Below are positions 45,951 through 54,990 of a DNA stretch of 64,000 nucleotides, one piece after another. The position numbers and the translations under genes were made by a program. Positions within the stretch are counted from its first letter, which is position 1. Every line of letters starts with the position of its first letter. Below the pieces are notes generated by a model, which was not told where the DNA came from, made no database searches, and was given only the letters and a program-made list of their open reading frames with translations. The stretch covers positions 372,001 to 436,000 of the forward strand of contig NZ_CP072852.1 of NCBI RefSeq assembly GCF_017948265.1, written 5' to 3'. Source of the stretch: Rhodoferax sp. PAMC 29310. GTDB taxonomy: Bacteria > Pseudomonadota > Gammaproteobacteria > Burkholderiales > Burkholderiaceae_C.

Positions 45951-46573
45951 CCGTGGCTGCTGGCCGCAATCACGGCTTGAATGCGGGTTTGGACATCAAA
46001 ACCTCGCAGAATGGCACTCACATGGTTTTTGACGGTCTCCTCTGACAGGTCCAGGCTGCGACTGATGTCTTTGTTGGAGTGGCCGTCCATGAGCAGATAA
46101 AGCACCTCTTCCTGACGCGGTGTCAGTACAAACCTGGCTGGTGTGGATTCCAACTCGTCGGCTTGAAGTGATCCTGATAAATTGAGGAGTTCAGGCGGAG
46201 TGAAAATTTCACCCTCCAAAACCCGGCGAATCACACCGAGCAAATCATCGCTCAATCCCGATTTCGTCATAAAGCCCGCTGCGCCTTGTGCCAAGACTTG
46301 GCGCATGACCTTGGGATTGACAGATCCGGACAGCATGATGATCGGCAATTCAGGATGATTCTTGCCAAATATCGACAAGGCGGCCAGCCCGTTCATGTCG
46401 GGCAAATGGTAGTCCAGCAAGACCAGGTCGAGGTCGGGGTGCAGCGCTGCCAGCTCGAACGCCCGGCTGCAGGCGGGCGCTTCAAGGACGTGGATCTGCT
46501 CGTCAAGCCCTTTCAAGACCTCGCGCAAACCTTCTCGGACCAATGCATGGTCATCAACCACCAGTATCTTCAA
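45923..46573 (-). CDS. NarL/LuxR-type response regulator
   Basis: A 216-aa regulator. The receiver reads KILVVDDHALVREGLREVL, phospho-Asp in DLVLLDYHLPDMNG (near residue 55) and the Lys in AGFMTKSGL. The C-terminal LuxR helix-turn-helix is LTPRQEEVLYLLMDGHSNKDISRSLDLSEETVKNHVSAILRGF. The start is read as TTG 46573 behind AGGGGA, because everything upstream overlaps dnaE and lacks receiver character. It converges with the hybrid kinase and is its likely partner, giving a kinase with an internal receiver plus a separate DNA-binding output. Only 34 bp separate it from the divergent dnaE. Confidence 0.9.
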   Translation of the reverse strand: MKILVVDDHALVREGLREVLKGLDEQIHVLEAPACSRAFELAALHPDLDLVLLDYHLPDMNGLAALSIFGKNHPELPIIMLSGSVNPKVMRQVLAQGAAGFMTKSGLSDDLLGVIRRVLEGEIFTPPELLNLSGSLQADELESTPARFVLTPRQEEVLYLLMDGHSNKDISRSLDLSEETVKNHVSAILRGFDVQTRIQAVIAASSHGYFKPLPLV

Positions 46574-46607
46574 AATAAGTCCCCTTGTGCTTTCTACAAT
46601 GGTGGCT

Positions 46608-49600
46608 ATGTTTGTACACCTGCGCCTCCACACTGAGTTCTCTGTCGTAGACGGCACGAATCGCGTCGATGATATCGTCAAATCTGCGGCAGCTGATGGG
46701 CAACCCGCCCTCGCCATCACGGACTTGAGTAATCTATTTGCCACTGTCAAGTTTTACAAAGAGGGCCGAAAACGCGGTGTGAAACCGCTAATAGGGGCTG
46801 AAATCTGGCTGGAGGGCCTGGGAAAGGATGTTTCCGCGCTCTCACGCGTTGTGGTGCTGGTGCAGAACAAGCAGGGCTACCTTAATTTGTCCGAGATGTT
46901 GGCTCGGGCATGGACTCAAAACGCCGGTAAATTACAGGCCTCGGTCAAACTGGACTGGCTGAAAGAGCTGAATGAAGGTTTGTTGCTTATCTCGGGGGCT
47001 CAGGCCGGCCCAGTCGGGCAAGCCTTGGTGCAAGGTGACGACGAACGTGCCTTGGACGCTGCCCTGCAGTTGGGTGGCATCTTTCCGCATCGTTTCTACT
47101 TGGAGCTGCAGCGGGCAGGGCGCGTTGACGACGAGAGCCATGTGATTGCCACGGTCAAGCTTGCTGCGCGAATGGGCTTGCCTGTCGTGGCCACCCACCC
47201 GATTCAGTTCAGTCAGCCAGACGACTATGAAGCGCACGAGGCACGGGTTTGTATTGCCGACGGCGAAATTCTGGGCAATCAGCGCCGTGTGCGCCGGTTC
47301 ACCCGGGAGCAGTACTTCAAATCCACTGTGCAAATGCAGGCCTTGTTTGCCGATGTGCCCTCTGCCTTGGCCAATACTGTTGAGATTGCGAAGCGCTGTA
47401 ACTTGACCTTGGTGTTGGGCAAGCCGCAGTTGCCTGAGTTCCCGACTCCGCTGGTGAACGGCGAGCGCATGTCGCCGGAGGAGTATTTCCGATACACCTC
47501 GCATGAAGGCCTGAAAGAGCGCTTGATCCACCTCTACCCCGATGAGGGGGAGCGGGAAAGCGTGCGCCAGAAGTATGTGGATCGGCTGGAATTTGAGATT
47601 GGCACCATTCTGAAGATGGGGTTTCCCGGTTACTTTCTAATTGTGGGCGACTTCATTAACTGGGCCAAAAACAATGGCTGCCCGGTGGGGCCGGGACGGG
47701 GCTCCGGCGCCGGCTCTCTGGTTGCCTACGTGATGAAGATCACCGACTTGGATCCGCTGAAGTACAACCTGCTGTTCGAGCGATTTCTGAATCCGGAGCG
47801 GGTGTCCATGCCCGACTTCGATATTGACTTTTGCCAGACCAACCGGAATCTGGTCATTGACTATGTGAAGGACAAGTACGGCAAAAATGCGGTGAGTCAG
47901 ATCGTGACCTTCGGCACGATGGCGGCACGCGCCGCTGTGCGCGACGTGGGTCGCGTGCTGGACATGAGCTACACCTTTTGTGACGGCATCAGCAAGTTGA
48001 TTCCCAACAAGCCGGGTGTCAGTGTGAGTCTGCAATTGCCGCCGTCAGATCGCAAAAAAGACGATAAAACGGTTTATGCGTCGGACGAGCCAATTTTGGC
48101 CGAGCGAGAGGCCAAAGAAGAAGACGTCAAAACCTTGCTGGAGTTAGCACGCAAGCTTGAAGGCATGACCCGCAATGTGGGCATGCACGCGGGTGGTGTG
48201 TTGATAGCCCCCGGCAAGTTGACCGATTTTTGCCCCCTGTACCAGCAACCCGGCAGTGAATCGGCCGTGAGCCAGTACGACAAGAACGATGTCGAGTCGA
48301 TTGGCCTGGTCAAGTTCGACTTTTTGGGCTTGGCCACGCTGACGATTCTGGAGATTGCGCGCGAGTTCATCATGAAGCGCCACAAGGGGCAGGAAAACTT
48401 TGCGTTCGAAAACCTACCGCTGGATGACGCCAGGGTGTACCGGTTGTTTTCTGAAGGCAAAACCGAAGCCGTCTTCCAGTTTGAAAGTCGTGGCATGCAA
48501 GGCATGCTGAAAGACGCCAAGCCCACCCGTTTAGAGGACTTGATCGCCCTCAACGCGTTGTACCGCCCAGGTCCAATGGACCTGATTCCCAGCTTTGTGG
48601 CTCGTAAACACGGGCGTGAAGTGGTGGAGTATCCGCACCCGTTGGTGGCCAATATGTTGTCTGAGACCTACGGCATCATGGTGTATCAGGAGCAGGTGAT
48701 GCAGACGGCCCAGATTCTGGGTGGCTACTCTCTGGGTGGCGCGGACATGCTTCGCCGGGCCATGGGCAAGAAGGATGCGGACGAGATGGCCAAGCACCGC
48801 CAGATCTTTCGCGAAGGTGCGGCCAAGAACGACATCAACGAAGCCAAAGCTGACGAAATCTTCGACCTGATGGAGAAGTTTGCGGGCTACGGATTTAACA
48901 AGTCGCACGCCGCGGCGTATTCCTTGCTGGCCTATCACACGGCTTGGCTCAAGGTGCATTACACCGCCGAGTTCTTTTGCGCCAACATGACGGTGGAGAT
49001 GGACGACACCGACAAGCTCAAGGTCTTGTACGAAGACGCGCTCAAGATGGGGCTCACCTTTGAGCCGCCGGATGTTAATCGCGGGGTGAGCCGGTTCGAG
49101 CCCGTGTCGAATAAGTTGATTCGCTACGGTCTGAGTGCCATCAAGGGCACTGGCCAGGCGGCAATCGAGGCCATTGTGGCCGCCCGCGAGGGGCGGGGTG
49201 CCGGGCCCTCAGCGGAAGTGGTCGGCCCCTTCAAGAGCTTGTTTGATTTTTGCGTCCGGGTGGATCGCAGTCGCATCAACAAACGCACGGTGGAGGCCTT
49301 GATCAAGGCCGGCGCCTTTGATGCGATTCAACTCAACCGCGCCAGTTTGCTGGCTTCGCTGGATCGTGCCTTTGTGTTTGGCTCGGCGACAGTGGCCAAC
49401 GCCAACCAGGGCGGTCTGTTTGACATGGGCGGTGATGATGACCATGGCTCCAGTACCCAGGAGCCGGATTTGGTTGACGCCATGCCGTGGGGAATCAAGG
49501 AGCGCTTGGTCCTGGAGAAAACAGCGGTTGGTTTCTATCTTTCGGGGCACTTGTTTGATGAAGTCGCGTTGGAGGTGAGGCGTTTTGCCCGCCGCCCCAT

Positions 49601-50168
49601 CGATGACCTGATCGACACCCGCGAGCCGCAACTGATGGCCGGCATCGTGACCGACTTCAGGGTCATCAACGGACAGCGGGGCAAGCTGGGCCTGTTCAAG
49701 CTGGACGACAAGTCCGGCATGATTGAGGCGCGCGCCGACGAGGCCATGATTACCACCTATCGCAATCTGCTGAAAGACGATGAGCTGATCATCGTCATGG
49801 GCAAACAACAACCAGACCGGTTTTCGGGCGGTATGCAATTAACGGTCACCCAAATTTGGGATCTGGAGCAGGCGAGATGCCGGTTTGGCAAATACCTGCG
49901 TGTGGCCGTCAACTCTGATGGCGCTGGAAAAGCCCCCGATGTGGCCCGAATGATCAAGGACTATCCCGTGCAGCGGGAGGCCACCGAGGAGGGCGAAAAA
50001 GTGCATGGCATGCCCGTTCGACTCGCGGTGAGTTGCCAGTCACACACCGGTGCTGCGTCCACCGAGCTGCTGCTGGGTGAACAGGCCCGTTTCTATCCAA
50101 CCAATGCGGCATTGGCGGGCTGGCGGGTGCAGGCCGCCAATGGGAAATCAGAGATTGTTTATGAATGA
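46608..50168 (+). CDS. dnaE: DNA polymerase III alpha subunit
   Basis: The replicative polymerase subunit, about 1186 aa from MFVHLRLHTEFSVVDG. The PHP domain occupies roughly residues 1-270. The polymerase core carries VGPGRGSGAGSLVAYVMKITDLDPLKYNLLFERFLNPERVSMPDFDIDFCQ with the catalytic aspartates, and SLGGADMLRRAMGKKDADEM. HhH and OB domains follow. It is intact and of normal length. In-frame starts at 46587 (GTG) and 46599 (ATG) are also possible. The promoter must lie inside the 5' end of the divergent response-regulator gene. Two dyads follow the stop. Confidence 0.97.
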   Translation: MFVHLRLHTEFSVVDGTNRVDDIVKSAAADGQPALAITDLSNLFATVKFYKEGRKRGVKPLIGAEIWLEGLGKDVSALSRVVVLVQNKQGYLNLSEMLARAWTQNAGKLQASVKLDWLKELNEGLLLISGAQAGPVGQALVQGDDERALDAALQLGGIFPHRFYLELQRAGRVDDESHVIATVKLAARMGLPVVATHPIQFSQPDDYEAHEARVCIADGEILGNQRRVRRFTREQYFKSTVQMQALFADVPSALANTVEIAKRCNLTLVLGKPQLPEFPTPLVNGERMSPEEYFRYTSHEGLKERLIHLYPDEGERESVRQKYVDRLEFEIGTILKMGFPGYFLIVGDFINWAKNNGCPVGPGRGSGAGSLVAYVMKITDLDPLKYNLLFERFLNPERVSMPDFDIDFCQTNRNLVIDYVKDKYGKNAVSQIVTFGTMAARAAVRDVGRVLDMSYTFCDGISKLIPNKPGVSVSLQLPPSDRKKDDKTVYASDEPILAEREAKEEDVKTLLELARKLEGMTRNVGMHAGGVLIAPGKLTDFCPLYQQPGSESAVSQYDKNDVESIGLVKFDFLGLATLTILEIAREFIMKRHKGQENFAFENLPLDDARVYRLFSEGKTEAVFQFESRGMQGMLKDAKPTRLEDLIALNALYRPGPMDLIPSFVARKHGREVVEYPHPLVANMLSETYGIMVYQEQVMQTAQILGGYSLGGADMLRRAMGKKDADEMAKHRQIFREGAAKNDINEAKADEIFDLMEKFAGYGFNKSHAAAYSLLAYHTAWLKVHYTAEFFCANMTVEMDDTDKLKVLYEDALKMGLTFEPPDVNRGVSRFEPVSNKLIRYGLSAIKGTGQAAIEAIVAAREGRGAGPSAEVVGPFKSLFDFCVRVDRSRINKRTVEALIKAGAFDAIQLNRASLLASLDRAFVFGSATVANANQGGLFDMGGDDDHGSSTQEPDLVDAMPWGIKERLVLEKTAVGFYLSGHLFDEVALEVRRFARRPIDDLIDTREPQLMAGIVTDFRVINGQRGKLGLFKLDDKSGMIEARADEAMITTYRNLLKDDELIIVMGKQQPDRFSGGMQLTVTQIWDLEQARCRFGKYLRVAVNSDGAGKAPDVARMIKDYPVQREATEEGEKVHGMPVRLAVSCQSHTGAASTELLLGEQARFYPTNAALAGWRVQAANGKSEIVYE

Positions 50169-50176
50169 AATAAACC

Positions 50177-50228
50177 TGAAGCCTAGATTAGGCCTTCGTG
50201 AGTAGCTATAAATAATGTAGCTACTCAC
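50177..50228 (-). repeat. Dispersed short repeat, copy 7, with strong stem-loop after dnaE
   Basis: GTGAGTAGCTA (50198-50208) and TAGCTACTCAC (50218-50228) form a perfect 11-bp stem around TAAATAATG. A smaller dyad, GAAGCCTA-GAT-TAGGCCTTC, lies just before it. On the minus strand the order TTATTTATAGCTACTCACG matches the repeat family. It sits between convergent dnaE and tolA and may end both transcripts, although no T run follows. Confidence 0.6.
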
Positions 50229-50281
50229 ACAGGTGATTCGGTCAACCCGGCCGGCGCATCTGCTGTTCCCAGCCCTGTGGA

Positions 50282-51232
50282 TCAGTCCTTGGGCCTAAAG
50301 CTGATAACCAAGGCCGCCGGCACTTGCCCATTGGTGTCACGGGGCAGAGTCTCTGTTTTGTCGATGGCACGCAGCACCGCCTCATCCCAAGAAGTCACCC
50401 CGCTGGATTTGATGATTTTCCGGCTGATGATGGTGCCATCCGGTGAGGTGCGCACATCCACTTCGGTGACTGGATTGCTGTTGATGTCTTCGGTGAAAAC
50501 AATATTGGGCTTGATGCGGGCACGAATGCGGCCAGCGTATCCTGATGAAGGGCCGGACGACTGCAAGTCTTTTCCCGTGGCGTTGGCAGCACCTGTGGCG
50601 CCAGCCAGACCGGCCATGCGCTTCAGGTTGGCCTGGCGTTGGGCCTCCATTCGTTTGGCGTCTTCCTTTGCTTCCAGTGCGGCCTTGCGCTCAAGTTCCA
50701 CTGCCTTTTGCCTCTTCTCGTCGGCGAGTTTCTTTTCTTGCTCGCGCTTTTCCTGCAATTTCTGTTCCTGTAGCTTCTTCTCCTGCAGTTTCTTTTCAAT
50801 CAGTTCTTTTTCCCGAGCCAGCTTCTCGTTCTTCAGTTTTTCCAGACGTTGCTTCTCGAGTAGCAGCTCTTTCTCTGCTTCTTTTTTAAGTAAGAGTTTC
50901 TCCTTCTCCAGTGCGATGTCCGCCTCGGACACTTTGGGTGGCTCGGGCTCTGTTTTCGGCGCTGGGGGAGTGGGTGGCGGGGGCGGTGTGACTTTTTCCG
51001 GCTCGGGTTGCGGCTCAGGCGCGACACCAGCGCGTTGAGGTGCAGCCTCTTTTGGTACCGCTGACCAAAGCTCGGCATCGACCGAAATCGTTTGGGGCTG
51101 GCTCTTCCAGTGAACGCCCCAGGTCAGCGCTGCGACGAGGAGCAGGTGGGCCAACAAGGCGAGCCCAAGCGCTCGACCAAAACCGGGTGGCGTGGGCGGA
51201 GTAAATTCCAGACGATCCGAGGCGGCGATCAT
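50282..51232 (-). CDS. tolA: TolA cell-envelope protein
   Basis: The periplasm-spanning link of the Tol-Pal system. A 316-aa protein with one N-terminal helix (ALGLALLAHLLLVAALTWGVHW), a Pro-rich stretch, and a long Lys/Glu coiled coil (about residues 105-215, with repeated KKLQEQKLQEKREQ units). The C-terminal TonB-like domain (YAGRIRARIKPNIVF through VPAALVISFRPKD) contacts colicins, Pal and TolB. A GTG at 51241 overlapping the tolR stop is an alternative start. It is the last gene of the ybgC-tolQRA run; tolB and pal are not in the window. Confidence 0.93.
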   Translation of the reverse strand: MIAASDRLEFTPPTPPGFGRALGLALLAHLLLVAALTWGVHWKSQPQTISVDAELWSAVPKEAAPQRAGVAPEPQPEPEKVTPPPPPTPPAPKTEPEPPKVSEADIALEKEKLLLKKEAEKELLLEKQRLEKLKNEKLAREKELIEKKLQEKKLQEQKLQEKREQEKKLADEKRQKAVELERKAALEAKEDAKRMEAQRQANLKRMAGLAGATGAANATGKDLQSSGPSSGYAGRIRARIKPNIVFTEDINSNPVTEVDVRTSPDGTIISRKIIKSSGVTSWDEAVLRAIDKTETLPRDTNGQVPAALVISFRPKD

Positions 51233-51240
51233 GTCTTGCA

Positions 51241-51660
51241 CTAATTCACCAGTTGAACGGACAGGCCAACGCGTTGGACGCCTGCGCGCTGCAGGGTGTC
51301 CATGACTTTGACCACGGTCTCGTATTTGATGTTTTTGTCGGCACTGATGACGACTGCCGAGTTCTCTGAGTTGCTTTGGGCTTGCTTGACAGCAGCGACT
51401 AGCTCCTTGAGCGCAATGGAGCTGGTTTGGTCCTTGATCTTCATCTCGATCGAGTCGTTTTTGTCCAGGATCAGCTGAATGACCTGATCAGGCTGCTTGG
51501 CGCCCTTGCCGACGCTGGGCAGGTCAATCATGCTGGGGGAGATCATGGGCGCGGTCACCATGAATATGATCAACAACACCAACATCACATCGATGAAGGG
51601 CACCATATTGATCTCGTTGATGGTGCGGCGACCCCGTCCTCGGCTGACCATAGATGGCAT
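51241..51660 (-). CDS. tolR: TolR/ExbD-type protein
   Basis: A 139-aa protein with one membrane helix carrying the key Asp (NEINMVPFIDVMLVLLIIFMVTAPM) and a periplasmic domain (VVISADKNIKYETVVKVMDTLQRAGVQRVGLSVQ). With TolQ it forms the proton-driven motor that energises TolA during envelope constriction. ATG 51660 (MPSMVSRGRGRRT) is chosen; the frame upstream lies inside tolQ. It is 13 bp downstream of tolQ. Confidence 0.95.
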   Translation of the reverse strand: MPSMVSRGRGRRTINEINMVPFIDVMLVLLIIFMVTAPMISPSMIDLPSVGKGAKQPDQVIQLILDKNDSIEMKIKDQTSSIALKELVAAVKQAQSNSENSAVVISADKNIKYETVVKVMDTLQRAGVQRVGLSVQLVN

Positions 51661-51673
51661 GACTGGACTCCTC

Positions 51674-52366
51674 TCAGTGGCCGGAGGCGGACTGCGCGCC
51701 GACATTGCGCTGCAGGATGTTGGAAAACTCTTCCATGAAAGTTTCCAGTCGAATGGCAATGCGGTCAATATCGCGTGCAAAGCGGTTGTAGGCGACCACT
51801 GCCGGAATTGCGGCGAACAGACCAATGGCCGTTGCGACCAGCGCCTCTGCAATGCCCGGTGCCACACTGGCCAAAGTCACAGTTTGCAAGGAGGCCAAGC
51901 CAGTAAACGCATGCATGATGCCCCAAACGGTACCAAACAAGCCCACATAGGGCGATACCGAACCGACGGACGCGAGAAACGACAGGTTGGTCTCAACGAC
52001 ATCCATTTCACGTTGAAAACTGGCGCGCATGGCGCGGCGGGCGCCGTCCATCAAGGATGCGGTGTCCGTGATGCGTTTTTCGCGCAGTTTTTGGTATTCG
52101 CGCATGCCGCTGGCAAAAATACGTTCTTGCGGGCCCGAATCGCGGGAGTTTTGAGAGGCCGCGGCAAACAGATCGTTCAGGTTGGTGCCCGACCAGAACT
52201 CGCGCTCAAATACGTCGTTGATGGCTTTAACTCGCTTCAAAGCGATCAGCTTGCGGAAAATGGCTGCCCAACTGGTGATGGACACCACCATCAGTAGCAG
52301 CATGACCAATTGCACGACCAGGCTGGCGTTCAGGACCAGGTGAAGGATCGACATGTCTTGGTTCAT
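51674..52366 (-). CDS. tolQ: TolQ/ExbB-type motor protein
   Basis: A 230-aa membrane protein with three helices: SLVVQLVMLLLMVVSITSWAAIF, then SVGSVSPYVGLFGTVWGIMHAF and VAPGIAEALVATAIGLFAAIPAVVAYN. The MotA/TolQ signature GTVWGI and EALVATAIGL are clear. It builds the stator-like channel of the Tol system with TolR. The start overlaps ybgC by ATGA. Confidence 0.96.
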   Translation of the reverse strand: MNQDMSILHLVLNASLVVQLVMLLLMVVSITSWAAIFRKLIALKRVKAINDVFEREFWSGTNLNDLFAAASQNSRDSGPQERIFASGMREYQKLREKRITDTASLMDGARRAMRASFQREMDVVETNLSFLASVGSVSPYVGLFGTVWGIMHAFTGLASLQTVTLASVAPGIAEALVATAIGLFAAIPAVVAYNRFARDIDRIAIRLETFMEEFSNILQRNVGAQSASGH

Positions 52367-52791
52367 CGAAGGGCATCCAATAAAGTTGAGGGAATTCTTG
52401 CAGGTTGGTGGCTGACGGCGTTGATCCAGCCGACACGCACGGTGGCCTCACACAAAAGGGTTGTGTCAGTGCCATTTTTTAACAGCGCTTGCTGCTGAAT
52501 GGTCATGGACGCGCGGCCAATCTCTATGGGTTGCGCTGTCACGATCAATTCGTCGTCCAGTCTGGCCGAGCGGTGATAGCGCAACTGGGCTTCACTGACG
52601 ACAAAAATACCGCCATTTTCCTCGCGAAGGCGGCGTTGTTCAACACCTCGTCCACGCAACCATTCGGTGCGGGCCCGCTCGAAAAACTTGAGGTAGTTGG
52701 CGTAGAACACAATGCCGCCGGCATCGGTGTCCTCCCAGTACACCCGAACAGGCCAGGCGAAAGCGGCTGAAAGAACTGGGGTGGAGTTCAT
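52363..52791 (-). CDS. ybgC: YbgC-type acyl-CoA thioesterase
   Basis: A 142-aa hotdog-fold thioesterase with the YbgC active-site Asp in VYWEDTDAGGIVFYANYLKFFERARTEWLR. It commonly precedes tolQRA, as here, and is linked to phospholipid metabolism at the envelope. It overlaps both neighbours by 4 bp, so the aminotransferase, ybgC and tolQ genes are translated from one message. Confidence 0.94.
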   Translation of the reverse strand: MNSTPVLSAAFAWPVRVYWEDTDAGGIVFYANYLKFFERARTEWLRGRGVEQRRLREENGGIFVVSEAQLRYHRSARLDDELIVTAQPIEIGRASMTIQQQALLKNGTDTTLLCEATVRVGWINAVSHQPARIPSTLLDALR

Positions 52792-53972
52792 GCCAAAAAC
52801 GCTTTCAGTCGGTCAATAGCCTGATGCAGGTGGGTCATCGAACTCGCGGTGGAAAACCGGATATACCGTTCAGTATCTGCCGTCCCGAAGTCACGACCTG
52901 GTGTCACGGCAACGTGCGCCTTGTTCATGATCTCAAACGACAGATCCCAGCTGTCCTTGATGCCCAGCTTCTCACAGGCCGCGCTGCAGTCGGCCCAGGC
53001 GTAAAAAGCGCCATCGGGCATCACTGGCACCGTCAAGCCCAGTGCGTTCAGCGCGGGAATAAAGTAGTCGCGGCGGGCCTTGAACTCGGCGCGCCGGCGC
53101 TCGTATTCTGCGATGCTTTCCGCCTCAAAACAGGCCAGAGCGGCGTGTTGTGCAATGGTGCTGGGGCAAATAAACAGGTTTTGGGCCAGCCGTTCAATCA
53201 CAGGGACGATACGCTGCGGCACCACCATCCAGCCCAGACGCCAGCCCGTCATATTGAAGTATTTGCTGAAGCTATTGATGCTGATGATGTCTTCATCCAG
53301 CGCCAGAGCCGTTTGTCCGTACTGGGAGTCGTGGCTCAGGCCGAGGTAAATCTCGTCAATGATCGTGACGCCACCTTTGCCGCTCACCACCGAGTGAATG
53401 CGGCGTAACTCGTCCGGGTGAATCGAGGTGCCTGTCGGGTTGGAGGGCGAGGCCAGCAACACGCCGCGCGTCGCGTCGGTCCAGGCCGACTCGACCTTGT
53501 CAGCACTCAGTTGAAACCGTTCGGCTGCCGTTGCCGGAACCAACACGGCACGGCCGTCGGCCGCACTCACAAAATGCCGGTTGCAGGGGTAGCTTGGGTC
53601 CGGCATCAGTATCTCGTCGCCTGACTCAATCAACGCCAAGCAAGCCATCTGCAAGGCCGCCGATGCGCCTGCTGTGACCACAATGCGGTTGGCAGCCACT
53701 TCCACGTTGAACCGCTGTCGGTACCAATCACTGATGCGCTCACGCAATTCCAGCAAACCGGTGGCCTGGGTGTATTGCGTCCGTCCGTCATGAATGGCTT
53801 TTGAGGCTGCCGCTTGAACAAGGGGCGGGGCGGTGAAATCTGGCTCGCCAATGTTCAGAAAAATCATTGGCGATTCAGAGTGCGCCACCTCAGCGGCCAG
53901 CTTGGCGGCCGCTTTGGCCACCTCCATCACGTAGAACGGCTCGATGCGCTGAGCTCGCCCGGAAATTCTCAT
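52788..53972 (-). CDS. PLP-dependent class I aminotransferase
   Basis: A 394-aa fold-type-I aminotransferase. Visible are [58 protein letters not shown] and the PLP lysine in [20 protein letters not shown], then IRFSTASSM with the carboxylate-binding Arg. The group includes aspartate, tyrosine and N-succinyl-diaminopimelate aminotransferase-like enzymes; the substrate is not assigned. It sits between nusB and ybgC with 4-bp overlaps on both sides. Confidence 0.9.
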   Translation of the reverse strand: MRISGRAQRIEPFYVMEVAKAAAKLAAEVAHSESPMIFLNIGEPDFTAPPLVQAAASKAIHDGRTQYTQATGLLELRERISDWYRQRFNVEVAANRIVVTAGASAALQMACLALIESGDEILMPDPSYPCNRHFVSAADGRAVLVPATAAERFQLSADKVESAWTDATRGVLLASPSNPTGTSIHPDELRRIHSVVSGKGGVTIIDEIYLGLSHDSQYGQTALALDEDIISINSFSKYFNMTGWRLGWMVVPQRIVPVIERLAQNLFICPSTIAQHAALACFEAESIAEYERRRAEFKARRDYFIPALNALGLTVPVMPDGAFYAWADCSAACEKLGIKDSWDLSFEIMNKAHVAVTPGRDFGTADTERYIRFSTASSMTHLHQAIDRLKAFLA

Positions 53973-54502
53973 GAGCGGGGGTTGCCCCGATCCGCATTGA
54001 CCTCGGCGGCGCGCAGGCTTGGGGCCAAGCCGTTCAGCACCGCATTCACGTACTTGTGACCGTCAGTTCCGCCAAATTCCTTGGCCAACTCGATGCACTC
54101 GTTCAAAACGACACGCCATGGCACGTCCAGGCAATGCTTGAATTCATAGGCTCCAATCCACATCACAGCGTGTTCGATGGGGGAAATCTCTTCCATCTTG
54201 CGGTCAAGCAAGGGCAAGATGAGGGCGTCAAGCACGTTAGCCTCGTCGGTGCAACCGTGCAGCAACGCATCAAAATGGACCGAATCGCATTTGGAGAATC
54301 CAGCCAAATCGCGGGTGAATACATCGATGTCGGTGATGCCGTTCTTGCCCACTAAACGCTGGTACAAGGCCTGCAGAGCAAATTCGCGAGCGCGAGAACG
54401 ATCAGACTTGCTGCCGGCCTTGCGGGCACCCGTGCTGGTCACACCCGTGCGGGCTTGCCGGGGAGGGCGCGTGGCCGCTGGCTTGGGGGTGAATTCGCTC
54501 AT
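53969..54502 (-). CDS. nusB: Transcription antitermination protein NusB
   Basis: A 177-aa NusB with a basic N-terminal extension ([18 protein letters not shown]) before the conserved [20 protein letters not shown]. The C-terminal part has [63 protein letters not shown]. It forms the BoxA-binding complex with NusE for rRNA antitermination. Its start overlaps the ribH stop by one base. Confidence 0.95.
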   Translation of the reverse strand: MSEFTPKPAATRPPRQARTGVTSTGARKAGSKSDRSRAREFALQALYQRLVGKNGITDIDVFTRDLAGFSKCDSVHFDALLHGCTDEANVLDALILPLLDRKMEEISPIEHAVMWIGAYEFKHCLDVPWRVVLNECIELAKEFGGTDGHKYVNAVLNGLAPSLRAAEVNADRGNPRS

Positions 54503-54975
54503 TAGATTTCTTCCAGTAAATTGGCCATTTCAACGGCAACACGGGCGGCATCACGCCCCTTTTCAGTCTGCCGTGCAATGGCCTGGTCCATGTTCTCGAC
54601 AGTGAGAATGGCATTGGCAATGGGCAATTGGTAATCCAGGCCCACCCGTGTCACGGCGGCGCCGGATTCGTTGGCAACCAACTCGAAATGATAAGTCTCG
54701 CCACGAATGATGCACCCCAGCGCTATCAGGGCATCGTATTTCAGCTTTTCGGCCATCGCCATCAAAACGACGGGGACCTCCAAGGCGCCTGGCACCTGAA
54801 CCAGGTCAATGTGCTTCTCCTGCACACCCAGTGCCAACAACTCGGCCTTGCAAGCCGCTGCGAGCGCGTTGGTGACGGGCTCGTTGAAGCGGGCCTGAAC
54901 AATGCCAATGGTTAATTTTTTGCCACTCAAGCGGGTATCTGCGGAATCCAAAGTTCCTTTGTCTGCGCCAAACAT
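54502..54975 (-). CDS. ribH: 6,7-dimethyl-8-ribityllumazine synthase
   Basis: A 157-aa lumazine synthase joining 3,4-dihydroxybutanone-4-phosphate and the pyrimidine intermediate. Visible are [91 protein letters not shown] with the catalytic His. It is 15 bp after ribBX in the same direction. Confidence 0.96.
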   Translation of the reverse strand: MFGADKGTLDSADTRLSGKKLTIGIVQARFNEPVTNALAAACKAELLALGVQEKHIDLVQVPGALEVPVVLMAMAEKLKYDALIALGCIIRGETYHFELVANESGAAVTRVGLDYQLPIANAILTVENMDQAIARQTEKGRDAARVAVEMANLLEEI

Positions 54976-54990
54976 GGTGCTGTCCTTCTT

